Positions 1 to 5,667 are shown, numbered from the stretch's first letter. The stretch is 6,149 nucleotides of DNA from Ruaniaceae bacterium (GCA_030450655.1 JAKDIE010000090.1:1-6149), one strand, 5' to 3'. Made by a program: numbers and translations. Notes: generated by a model not told the origin, from the letters alone.

Positions 1-1934
1 AACGAACCGGACCCGCCGGACGAACCGGGGGTGTAGCTCAGAGAGGCTGGTGCAGAAGAGGCGAAGGTGCTCATCGAATTGCCCATCGCGCTGAAGGACG
101 CCGGCTGGAACGGCCGCGACGAGACGTACCAGACAGGCGCGACAGTGTAGAGGCCCTCGGCCGCCAACTGCTCGAACATCTTCGCCCAGCGATCGGCATC
201 GCCGAACACCATCGCCCACGGTAGGTACTTCGAGAAGATGTCCTCGCCTTGCTCCCAGCGCAACTGGTGCGCCTCCGCCGTCGTAATGTACTGCCGGAAG
301 CCGCGCACCTGCTCGTAGAGCGCACGCCCCTTTGCGCTGCGGGCATGCGCCATCTTCGCGGTGGATGCGAGCACCACAATCAGGCTGACGATGGCGACGA
401 TGATGGCGGCCACGAGAATGAACGACGAGCCGCCCGTCATCGCGAACGCGAGCGATCCTCCGCCCACGAACATCAACATCCAGGTGCCGAATATCACGAA
501 CATCGCGATGCGCCCCATGGAGGATCCCGATCCTGCGCTCGCGCCCTTGACCAGTCCCGTGCGGGTATACCAGCCGTTCGCATCGGAGACGTGCGTGAGT
601 TCCTTCGTGTACTTCTGCACCTTCGATGCGAAGCTGCCCTTGAGCTCGGAGATGTTGACCGAGACTCGGCCACTAAAGATCTCCCGCAGGAGTGATGATT
701 CATAGGGCTTCAGATCCGCGCCGCTGGGAGGATTCGGGACGCGCGAGAGGCGCCAGTCATTTGTCTTGCCGAACATGCCCGTCCCGGATTCCTCGAGCGT
801 GAGGTAGCCGCGCACGGCGAGATCCACGATTGTTGCGGTGAGATGGTTGGGATTCGCAATCTCTTCGATTAGGACGCCGCCTTCGGCGGGGGAGATTCCT
901 TCCGGCGAGTGGAACTGCACCGTCACTGGGGGTTCATTGACGATCGGTGCGGCCGGATACTGACCCTCCGTTCCGGGCGGGGGAGTGAGATTCGGTGGCA
1001 GCCCCACATAGTGGAGATCGCGGCCCTTGCGGTAGCGGCGGAACGTAATGCCGCCGAGGAGCGCGGTCCAGGCAGCGGCGAGCCACGGCCAGTTCTCCGC
1101 GATGAAGCTGGAGCCCGGAATCTCAGGAATGGTGCCGCCATCGTCGGTCCAATCGTTGGAGGAGTTGTCCACGAGGATCGGCTCGGCATTCGCGAAGGTC
1201 CCGGGAGGGAACGCGGCCATCACGGTGAAGCCGTCGCCCTCCGCGAGATCGAGGGCCTGCAGCGTGGCGGTGGTGCCATCCGCCGCGTAGCTCGTGCACC
1301 GATCCGTAGAGGCGTAGGGGCCTTGGTAGCAGGCGAAGTCGACCACGTCGGCAGGGCCCGTGATCGTCACGTTGGCGGTCTCGATCGGGACGTCCCAATC
1401 CGTGAGGATGTTCCAGAAGAACTCGTCCTGATCCGCCACGCCCTCCTGGCCACGCACAGCGTTGAGAGACCCCTCGATCTCATAGGTCAACACGTAGGTT
1501 TGGACTCCCGTGCGCGTGTCACTCGAACCATCTGGGGCGCCAACGGAGAGCCGGATCACGGATCCGTACTCGTCCTCCACCCACACCTCAGCGGGCGCAC
1601 CGCTGGGGCTCGACACGTCGAATCCCGAGTAGACGTATTGCCGCATCAGGTCCGGATCCGGTACCCACCCCATGTTTTGCACCAGGGTGCGGTAGAAACC
1701 GAGGCCGTTGCGCGCGCCGAAGTCCCACGTGTACGTCTCGCTTACATGGGCGGTGCCGTCGGAATCGATCTCCACGGCAATATCGACGTTCCGAACGATG
1801 TCCTCACTGGGATCGCCGTCGGCATGGGCTGGCAGCGCGCTGAGGAGCGCCAGCGTCAGGGCCGCGAGAAGTACGACGACGACGGCGCGCCAGCGTGAGA
1901 GTGTCCGTTCAGTCCGAAGTGGGATCAGTGACAT
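1..1934 (-). CDS. DUF2207 domain-containing membrane protein (3' end outside window)
   Basis: The minus-strand frame is open for 644 codons from the ATG at 1934-1932 to the left edge, so only the extreme C-terminus is missing. Residues 1-38 look like a signal peptide (Arg-rich start, Leu/Val/Ala core, cleavage after AHA). An extracellular beta-rich part follows to about residue 275, then a membrane helix at about 280-298, a cytoplasmic region at about 300-470, and two membrane helices at about 476-498 and 505-525. After these comes the typical DUF2207 C-terminal block: EQVRGFRQYITTAEA at 541-555, EDIFSKYLPWAMVFG at 564-578 and DRWAKMF at 581-587. The tail becomes Gly/Ser-rich, as is usual shortly before the end of this family. 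The biochemical function is unknown; the family is often described as predicted membrane proteins. The start overlaps the end of the DUF4349 gene by 26 bases, which points to co-transcription. Only a weak GGGG-type ribosome-binding stretch precedes the ATG. The family call is confident; the role is not known. Confidence 0.88.
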   Translation of the reverse strand, partial: MSLIPLRTERTLSRWRAVVVVLLAALTLALLSALPAHADGDPSEDIVRNVDIAVEIDSDGTAHVSETYTWDFGARNGLGFYRTLVQNMGWVPDPDLMRQYVYSGFDVSSPSGAPAEVWVEDEYGSVIRLSVGAPDGSSDTRTGVQTYVLTYEIEGSLNAVRGQEGVADQDEFFWNILTDWDVPIETANVTITGPADVVDFACYQGPYASTDRCTSYAADGTTATLQALDLAEGDGFTVMAAFPPGTFANAEPILVDNSSNDWTDDGGTIPEIPGSSFIAENWPWLAAAWTALLGGITFRRYRKGRDLHYVGLPPNLTPPPGTEGQYPAAPIVNEPPVTVQFHSPEGISPAEGGVLIEEIANPNHLTATIVDLAVRGYLTLEESGTGMFGKTNDWRLSRVPNPPSGADLKPYESSLLREIFSGRVSVNISELKGSFASKVQKYTKELTHVSDANGWYTRTGLVKGASAGSGSSMGRIAMFVIFGTWMLMFVGGGSLAFAMTGGSSFILVAAIIVAIVSLIVVLASTAKMAHARSAKGRALYEQVRGFRQYITTAEAHQLRWEQGEDIFSKYLPWAMVFGDADRWAKMFEQLAAEGLYTVAPVWYVSSRPFQPASFSAMGNSMSTFASSAPASLSYTPGSSGGSGS

Positions 1935-2778
1935 GCCCCGAGCGTATCGCGCGGGACTTCTTGCGGCGACGAACGATGCGCCACACGATGACGATCGCGG
2001 TGACGAGGAGCACCCACGGCAGCACGAACACGATGGCGTTGAGCAGCCAGAACAGTGATGAGACGAAGTTGTCCCAAGCCTCGCCCCACGAGATCGACGG
2101 GCCCGGAGTCTCCGAGACGGTCGAGAACGTGACCGTAAGCGTGGACATGCTGACCAGATCACTGAGGTACTCGAGCGTGGAGGTGAGCGAGTCGAGTTCG
2201 GCCTGGCGCTGCGTGAGCATCTCCTCCGCGGCAAGCAGATCGGCGGTGTTCTCGGCGGTGGCCATGAGTTCGGTGAGCCGCGTGACCGAGGTGTTGAGCG
2301 CCTCGATGCGCGCGTTCAGGTCCGTGATTTGCGTGGTCACGTTCTCGGTCTGGGTGGACTGCGAATCGACCACACCCACCTCGGGGAGCCAGTCGAGCAC
2401 CCCCTGGAACTCGGAGGCGGGGATGCGCACGGTCGCCTCGGCGTAGGGGCTATCGCCGGACGTCCACTTCTGTGACGAGGCGACGCTCCCCCCGAGCGAG
2501 GCGACCTTCTCGGTGAGCGTGGCGAGCGCCGCGGCCGGATCGTCCGCGGTGACATAGACCTGCCCCGTGGTGATGACGTGCTCCTCTTCCACCAGGGAGC
2601 CGCCGCCGGAATCTTGGCTCATGCCCTCGCTGGAGAGTTCGTCGCTGTACTCGGTCTGCGGCAGGCTCTGGGTCCCGTCGGCGCCCGTGTACCCGATGTC
2701 CGGGGTGCCGCCCGCTCCGCATCCGGCGAGGAGGGTTGCGGCCAGGGCCATGGTGGCGAGTGTTGCGAAGCGTCTCAT
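1909..2778 (-). CDS. DUF4349 domain-containing lipoprotein
   Basis: This 289-residue protein begins MRRFATLATMALAATLLAGC, a lipoprotein signal peptide with lipobox LAGC and lipidation at Cys20. A flexible Gly/Ser/Asp/Glu-rich linker runs to about residue 66. The DUF4349 domain follows: the beta-alpha part ITTGQVYVTADDP at 69-81, RIPASEF at 118-124, then a long heptad-like helical hairpin at about 145-208 (DLNARIEAL, RQAELDSLTSTLEYL) and the strand STLTVTFST at 212-220. A membrane helix spans about 239-266 and a basic cytoplasmic tail (RRRKK) follows. The protein is thus probably tethered at both ends, with the domain outside the cell. I chose the ATG at 2778, not the in-frame ATG at 2904, because only this start puts the signal peptide at the N-terminus; the extra 42 codons would be translated promoter DNA. 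The specific function of the family is unknown. It lies upstream of, and overlaps, the DUF2207 gene. Confidence 0.9.
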   Translation of the reverse strand: MRRFATLATMALAATLLAGCGAGGTPDIGYTGADGTQSLPQTEYSDELSSEGMSQDSGGGSLVEEEHVITTGQVYVTADDPAAALATLTEKVASLGGSVASSQKWTSGDSPYAEATVRIPASEFQGVLDWLPEVGVVDSQSTQTENVTTQITDLNARIEALNTSVTRLTELMATAENTADLLAAEEMLTQRQAELDSLTSTLEYLSDLVSMSTLTVTFSTVSETPGPSISWGEAWDNFVSSLFWLLNAIVFVLPWVLLVTAIVIVWRIVRRRKKSRAIRSGHVTDPTSD

Positions 2779-2783
2779 GAGAC
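2772..2783. repeat. Perfect 12-bp palindrome over the DUF4349 start codon
   Basis: GTCTCATGAGAC is self-complementary and includes the ATG (2778-2776) and the first Arg codons. It carries the GTCTCAT string that also occurs inside the large palindrome at 2881-2905. It might be a related regulator site, or it might be chance, since part of it is constrained by coding. Confidence 0.3.
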
Positions 2784-2785
2784 CG

Positions 2786-2791
2786 ATGGTA
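2786..2791 (-). promoter_or_regulatory. Putative -10 element of the DUF4349 gene (leaderless)
   Basis: On the minus strand the hexamer TACCAT is separated from the chosen ATG by seven bases (CGGTCTC). This would place the transcription start on or next to the A of the start codon. No Shine-Dalgarno sequence is visible, which agrees with a leaderless message. No convincing -35 element is seen. Confidence 0.4.
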
Positions 2792-2880
2792 GAGGCGGGG
2801 GCCGCCGTCGGACAGAGTGGGCGCGCCACTGCAATCAGAACGTGACAATGCTGGGGCCTGTGCGGCGCGGCGCGGTGGTC

Positions 2881-2905
2881 CTTGGGAATGAGTCTCATCC
2901 CCAAG
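2881..2905. promoter_or_regulatory. 25-bp near-perfect palindrome, candidate operator
   Basis: The arms CTTGGGAATGAG (2881-2892) and CTCATCCCCAAG (2894-2905) flank a central T at 2893. They match as inverted repeats at 11 of 12 positions. The site lies in the divergent region, 37 bases before the CDF exporter ATG and about 100 bases before the DUF4349 ATG. Its length and symmetry fit an operator for a dimeric regulator. The adjacent metal exporter suggests a metal sensor, but I cannot match the sequence to a known box; it is not the TGANAATNATTNTCA-type Zur pattern. A transcribed hairpin is possible but there is no T tract. Confidence 0.55.
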
Positions 2906-2927
2906 ATGGTGTGATTCCAACGAATTG

Positions 2928-2936
2928 TGAGACTCT
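2928..2936. repeat. Degenerate copy of the palindrome core near the CDF start
   Basis: TGAGACTCT matches the core of the 25-bp palindrome (TGAG-N-CTCA) at all but the last base. Its centre is 39 bp downstream of the large palindrome's centre and it ends six bases before the CDF ATG. A bound regulator here would cover the presumed -10 and start region. Confidence 0.3.
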
Positions 2937-2942
2937 AGCGGC

Positions 2943-3845
2943 ATGAGCGGACACGATCACAGCCACGGATCTCAGCACCTCGGCGGCGTGCACCGCTGGC
3001 GCTTGCTGGTGGCGCTTGGGCTCGTGATCGGCTTCATGGTGGTGGAGTTCGCCGCCGCCGCGTTCTCCGGATCTCTCGCGCTCCTCACGGACGCGGGCCA
3101 CATGTTGGCCGATTCCATCACGCTCGCCACCGCCACCGCCGCCACGATCGTTGCCGCGCGCCTCGGCCGCACCACGCACCGGACGTACGGCGGCTACCGC
3201 GCGGAGGTCTTCGCCTCCGGTTTCGCCGCGCTGGTGATGGTGGCGGTGGCCATCTTCGTCGTCACCTCCGCCCTGACCGGCCACGAGACGCACGAGGTCA
3301 AGACCACTCCCATGTTCGTCGTCGGCATCCTCGGCCTCGCCGTGAACCTGGTGACGATGGTGATCTTGCGGCCCGGCGCCGAGTCCCTGAACATCAAGGG
3401 CGCGTACCTCGAGGTGCTGGCGGACGCCCTCGGATCCGTGGGCGTGATCGCCGCCGCGATTCTCGTCACGCTGACCGGCGCCGCGTGGTGGGACATCGTG
3501 ATCGCGCTCGCGATCGGCGCATTCGTGCTCGTGCGCGCATTCCTGCTGGGCCGCGAAGTGCTGCACGTACTCGCCCAGCACACCCCGCACGGGCTCGACG
3601 CCGCGGACCTGCAGGCGCAACTGCGTGCCATCGAGGGCGTCATCGAGGTGCACGATCTACACGTGTGGACCCTCACCTCGGGCATGAACGTGATGACTGC
3701 GCACCTGCATGTGCACGACGACGTCGATCCCGAGTCCGTTCTCCGGCACGCCCAGGCGGTGGCCGGGGAGGGCTTCGGGCTGAGCCACGCGACTCTTCAG
3801 GTGGAGCGCACCGCGTCCGAGGCCTGCCACGAGATCGCTTGGTAG
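2943..3845 (+). CDS. Cation diffusion facilitator (CDF) family metal exporter
   Basis: This 300-residue protein is full length for a bacterial CzcD/ZitB-type CDF, a proton-coupled exporter that moves Zn(II), Cd(II) or similar ions out of the cytoplasm. The N-terminus is His-rich (H4, H6, H8, H12, H17). Six membrane helices are expected between about 19 and 205. TM2 carries SLALLTDAGHMLADS (44-58) with candidate metal ligands H53 and D57, and TM5 carries YLEVLADALGSVGV (155-168) with E157 and D161. The cytoplasmic C-terminal domain has VHDLHVWTLTSG (236-247) and the His-rich AHLHVHDD, typical of the family. Position 157, usually His in CzcD/ZitB-type or YiiP-type sites, is Glu here; this could alter metal preference or be a clade feature. 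No Shine-Dalgarno sequence is seen. The ATG follows GAGACT by eight bases, a poor -10. The upstream palindrome may be its operator. Family is certain; substrate is inferred. Confidence 0.95.
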   Translation: MSGHDHSHGSQHLGGVHRWRLLVALGLVIGFMVVEFAAAAFSGSLALLTDAGHMLADSITLATATAATIVAARLGRTTHRTYGGYRAEVFASGFAALVMVAVAIFVVTSALTGHETHEVKTTPMFVVGILGLAVNLVTMVILRPGAESLNIKGAYLEVLADALGSVGVIAAAILVTLTGAAWWDIVIALAIGAFVLVRAFLLGREVLHVLAQHTPHGLDAADLQAQLRAIEGVIEVHDLHVWTLTSGMNVMTAHLHVHDDVDPESVLRHAQAVAGEGFGLSHATLQVERTASEACHEIAW

Positions 3846-3848
3846 CGT
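3843..3848 (+). promoter_or_regulatory. Possible -10 element of the first small paralog gene
   Basis: TAGCGT overlaps the stop codon of the CDF gene and lies six bases before the ATG at 3855, matching the TANNNT-N6-ATG spacing seen elsewhere in the window. Because it includes a required stop codon, chance is a real possibility. The 9-base gap to the CDF gene would equally allow read-through transcription. Confidence 0.25.
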
Positions 3849-3854
3849 CCGGCC

Positions 3855-4385
3855 ATGGACAACCTCTGGGTGCTCGTCCTGATCGCCGGTGTGGTCATCG
3901 CCGTCGGTGTCCCGATCGTGAACCTCTCGGGCCCCACCGCGGGTTCCAAGGCACGCCGAGCGCGCGCGGCCGAGGTTCTTTCTACGCTCGATCCGCTCGT
4001 GCGCCGTGAGGCTGCGGCGCTGGGGAACGTGATCGCAATCGATCACGGCGGGTACGGCATCGTCCATCGGGTCGCTACGCATCACAAGGGGATGGTGCAG
4101 GTCTCGGAGAACAGTTGGTACCTGGCGCACACTGAGCCGGACGACCTCCTCATCCAGTGGGTGCCGTACCTCGCCGGCGGTTCCGCCGGGACACTTCGCG
4201 TGGCGTGCTCGATCGGCGCGCTGGGGCGGCCCGCGGGGCGCCGCGAATGGCTTCGTCTCCTGGACACGGTCGAGAGGGTGGCGGGGGACTCGGGGCGCTT
4301 CTTCTCCCGCCAACTCGGTGTTCCTCTGGTGCCATCGGCGGATCTGATGCCGGGACTGATCGTCTGGACGCCGCCCACGTCCTAA
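3855..4385 (+). CDS. Small membrane-anchored protein of unknown function, paralog A
   Basis: I do not recognise this 176-residue protein. Residues 4-24 form one hydrophobic segment, so it is probably a single-pass anchor or uncleaved signal. A basic stretch follows (KARRARAAE, 32-40), so by the positive-inside rule the soluble part is likely cytoplasmic. The soluble domain has EAAALGNVIAIDHGG at 52-66, EPDDLLIQWVP at 94-104, REWLRLLD at 130-137 and AGDS at 143-146. The same elements occur in the same order in the next gene, making the two tandem paralogs. Trp residues at 88, 102 and 132 and the acidic EPDD turn are the most conserved-looking points. It begins nine bases after the CDF stop, with no visible ribosome-binding site. 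A role linked to metal export is possible from position only; nothing in the sequence shows an enzyme motif. Confidence 0.8.
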   Translation: MDNLWVLVLIAGVVIAVGVPIVNLSGPTAGSKARRARAAEVLSTLDPLVRREAAALGNVIAIDHGGYGIVHRVATHHKGMVQVSENSWYLAHTEPDDLLIQWVPYLAGGSAGTLRVACSIGALGRPAGRREWLRLLDTVERVAGDSGRFFSRQLGVPLVPSADLMPGLIVWTPPTS

Positions 4386-4406
4386 GGGTTGCGGCGGAAG
4401 CCTCGA

Positions 4407-4412
4407 TAGACT
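4407..4412 (+). promoter_or_regulatory. Putative -10 element of the second small paralog gene (leaderless)
   Basis: TAGACT is followed by six bases (CGGCGC) and the ATG at 4419. The same hexamer at the same distance precedes the ArsR-type gene. The spacing predicts transcription starting at the initiation codon. No good -35 is visible and no Shine-Dalgarno sequence is present in the 33-base gap. Confidence 0.5.
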
Positions 4413-4418
4413 CGGCGC

Positions 4419-4916
4419 ATGGATTCCTTCATGGGGCGCGTGATTCTTGCGCTCGTTGTGCTCGTCGTCTTCGGTCTCACGTTGTGGATTCTGAGATCGA
4501 TCCGGGGGAAGGGGTCTGCGCGAGACTTCTCAGTCGAGGCGCCTGCGCTGATGGGGCACCGGGTGATCCTGGGCGATGGTGGAGACAAGGTCATCGGGCG
4601 CGTTCTCGGCTACAACAAGAACGTTCAGCACGTGGGAACCAACCTCTGGACCCTGAAGGCGGATGAGCCCGACGACGTCTTTATCGAGTGGATTCCGAAC
4701 CCCGAGCGTGGATCCGGTGGGCGGCTCCTCGTGGCGCGTGCCGTGGACAAGGACGGGGTTCCCTCGGGGTACCGCGAATGGCGGCGCCTGCTCGACGTGA
4801 TCACGCAGTACGCGGGGGAATCCCTCGTGATGACGGATCGCGCGATCGGATCGCCGCTGGAGAAGTCGGACACCGCCGTGGATGGCCGCGTGGTGTGGGT
4901 GCGCACGAAGGACTGA
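4419..4916 (+). CDS. Small membrane-anchored protein of unknown function, paralog B
   Basis: This 165-residue protein is not recognised by family. A hydrophobic segment at about 7-25 is followed by basic residues (RSIRGKGSAR, 26-35), so it is a likely single-pass anchor with a cytoplasmic domain. The domain parallels the preceding gene product: EAPALMGHRVILGDGG at 40-55, EPDDVFIEWIP at 83-93, REWRRLLD at 119-126 and AGES at 132-135. Identity is concentrated in these blocks; the N-termini and tails differ, so the duplication is old. I chose the ATG at 4419 because the TAGACT-N6-ATG promoter arrangement fits it. The Met at codon 5 (4431) is an alternative that would still keep the helix. It is convergent with the ArsR-type gene, 55 bases away. 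Function unknown. Confidence 0.8.
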   Translation: MDSFMGRVILALVVLVVFGLTLWILRSIRGKGSARDFSVEAPALMGHRVILGDGGDKVIGRVLGYNKNVQHVGTNLWTLKADEPDDVFIEWIPNPERGSGGRLLVARAVDKDGVPSGYREWRRLLDVITQYAGESLVMTDRAIGSPLEKSDTAVDGRVVWVRTKD

Positions 4917-4930
4917 TGCGCCAGTCGAAT

Positions 4931-4957
4931 GGCGAGCGCGGTGGGTTGCGTCTCGCC
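4931..4957. terminator. Weak inverted repeat between convergent genes, possible terminator
   Basis: GGCGAG (4931-4936) and CTCGCC (4952-4957) are perfect 6-bp inverted arms around a 15-base loop, placed between two convergent stop codons. There is no T tract on either strand and the loop is long, so an intrinsic terminator is only weakly supported. It is the only candidate in this 55-base gap. Confidence 0.25.
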
Positions 4958-4971
4958 GCGGGTGGGATGTA

Positions 4972-5589
4972 CTAGATTTGGTCGTCCGCAGCAAGCACCG
5001 CGAGTTGCCAGTGGCGCGCGTCCCCGTCCCCTGGTGTGTGGCGGCCACGGAAGTCATCGAGCACATCGCCGAGGCGCTCCGTGAGTTCATCAAACTCCTC
5101 CGGCGTGAGCCACATCGACGATTGGGTGAGCGTTCCGTGGACCTCCGAATCGCGGCCTGAGGTCCACTCGCGTGCCCAGCGCGTGAGTCGGTCTACGAGC
5201 AGGTGAATGTCGTTCGCGACCCACAACGTCACGGCGTCGCCGAGAGCCTCATCCTCGAGAGGATTCTCGGGACTTCCGATTTGCCACGCTTGGGGCTTCA
5301 TTTTCCAGACGCGGTCGCGGCGATCGCGGGCGTACTCGGGCGCCTCCTCGATGATGCCCGCATCGGCAAGCACCCGCAGGTGGAAGCTGATCTGATTCGC
5401 CGGAAGCCCAAGATCCGCGGCAAGATCGGTGGCGCGGGCGTGGCCGCGACTGGTGAGGGCGTTGTGGAGTTGCTGGCGCACGGGGTGGGCGAGGGCCTTG
5501 AGCATGGTTGTCGAGGCTGTCGGCACGTTCTCGGAGAGCTTGGCGCCCGTTGGGGCTGGGTCTTGAGGTGTGGAAGCCCGATCGTTCAT
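4972..5589 (-). CDS. ArsR-type winged helix-turn-helix regulator (HTH_20-like)
   Basis: This 205-residue protein has a short polar N-terminus, then a winged helix from about 28 to 97. It opens with the ArsR-type signature MLKALAHPVRQQLHNAL (29-45), continues with ATDLAADLGLPANQISFHLRVLADAG (53-78, helix-turn-helix with recognition helix near 65-75), and ends in a basic wing (YARDRRDRVWK, 86-96). The C-terminal half (98-205) is helical and Trp-containing and probably mediates dimerisation or ligand binding. The protein has no Cys, so the thiolate metal sites of SmtB/ArsR-type sensors are absent and an organic ligand is more likely. At 205 residues it is longer than the roughly 100-residue classical ArsR proteins. 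The ATG at 5589 is supported by TAGACT six bases upstream. Divergence from an MFS transporter gene indicates that it probably represses that gene and itself through the TGCGCA sites at 5620-5667. Family confident; ligand unknown. Confidence 0.9.
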   Translation of the reverse strand: MNDRASTPQDPAPTGAKLSENVPTASTTMLKALAHPVRQQLHNALTSRGHARATDLAADLGLPANQISFHLRVLADAGIIEEAPEYARDRRDRVWKMKPQAWQIGSPENPLEDEALGDAVTLWVANDIHLLVDRLTRWAREWTSGRDSEVHGTLTQSSMWLTPEEFDELTERLGDVLDDFRGRHTPGDGDARHWQLAVLAADDQI

Positions 5590-5595
5590 GTGCCC

Positions 5596-5601
5596 AGTCT
5601 A
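5596..5601 (-). promoter_or_regulatory. Putative -10 element of the ArsR-type gene (leaderless)
   Basis: On the minus strand TAGACT is followed by GGGCAC and the ATG at 5589-5587. The hexamer and spacing are identical to those before the gene at 4419. A -35 at normal spacing would fall on the first TGCGCA site (5620-5625), so occupancy of that site would be expected to block transcription. Confidence 0.55.
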
Positions 5602-5619
5602 GACACTCGCACGAGAAAG

Positions 5620-5667
5620 TGCGCATAAACTATTGCGCAATAACAGATGCGCAAGTAATGTTGCGCG
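5620..5667. promoter_or_regulatory. 14-bp-phased TGCGCA array, candidate operator for the ArsR-type regulator
   Basis: TGCGCA begins at 5620, 5634 and 5648, and TGCGCG at 5662, so four hexamers repeat with an exact 14-bp step. The second lies inside the perfect 12-bp palindrome TATTGCGCAATA (5631-5642). The third and fourth also form an inverted pair, TGCGCAA and TTGCGCG, separated by six bases. The array fills most of the 79-base divergent region and covers the presumed -35 of the regulator gene and the -35, spacer, -10 and start of the MFS gene. This is the expected place for an autoregulating repressor; binding itself is inferred. Confidence 0.6.
5633..5661 (+). promoter_or_regulatory. Putative promoter of the MFS transporter gene
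   Basis: A -35-like TTGCGC (5633-5638) and a -10-like TAATGT (5656-5661) are separated by exactly 17 bases. The -10 is seven bases from the ATG at 5669, so the transcript would be leaderless or nearly so. The -35 lies within the 12-bp palindrome, which makes promoter activity and repressor binding mutually exclusive in the simplest model. Confidence 0.55.

Noticed and set aside
909..1898. Long plus-strand open frame (329 codons) opposite the DUF2207 gene
   Set aside because: It is codon-aligned antisense to the DUF2207 frame and is open because of high GC. Its translation is Arg/Gly/His-rich with no family signature, while the minus strand encodes a recognisable signal peptide, helices and DUF2207 blocks.
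2779..2904. In-frame N-terminal extension of the DUF4349 protein to an ATG at 2904
   Set aside because: It would bury the lipoprotein signal peptide 42 residues inside the protein and place the start codon within the 25-bp palindrome. The ATG at 2778 gives a normal lipobox at Cys20.
2881..2905. 25-bp palindrome as a transcription terminator
   Set aside because: It lies between two divergent starts, where no transcript needs to end, and no T tract follows on either strand.
2910..2930. Direct repeat TGTGA at 2910 and 2926 upstream of the CDF gene
   Set aside because: Five-base matches are common; there is no extended similarity beyond the palindrome-core copy already noted.
2895..3653. Minus-strand open frame (252 codons) opposite the CDF gene
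   Set aside because: Its translation is a low-complexity His/Gly/Glu/Arg-rich antisense product, and the plus strand encodes an unambiguous CDF transporter.
3485..4009. Plus-strand frame overlapping the end of the CDF gene and start of paralog A
   Set aside because: Arg/Gly/Pro-rich out-of-frame translation with no recognisable domain; both real genes in the region explain the DNA.
4174..4189. Inverted repeat CCGGCGG-TT-CCGCCGG inside paralog A
   Set aside because: Short 7-bp arms made only of G and C, in Gly/Ala codons of a GC-rich gene, are expected by chance. It is too tight to form a normal loop.
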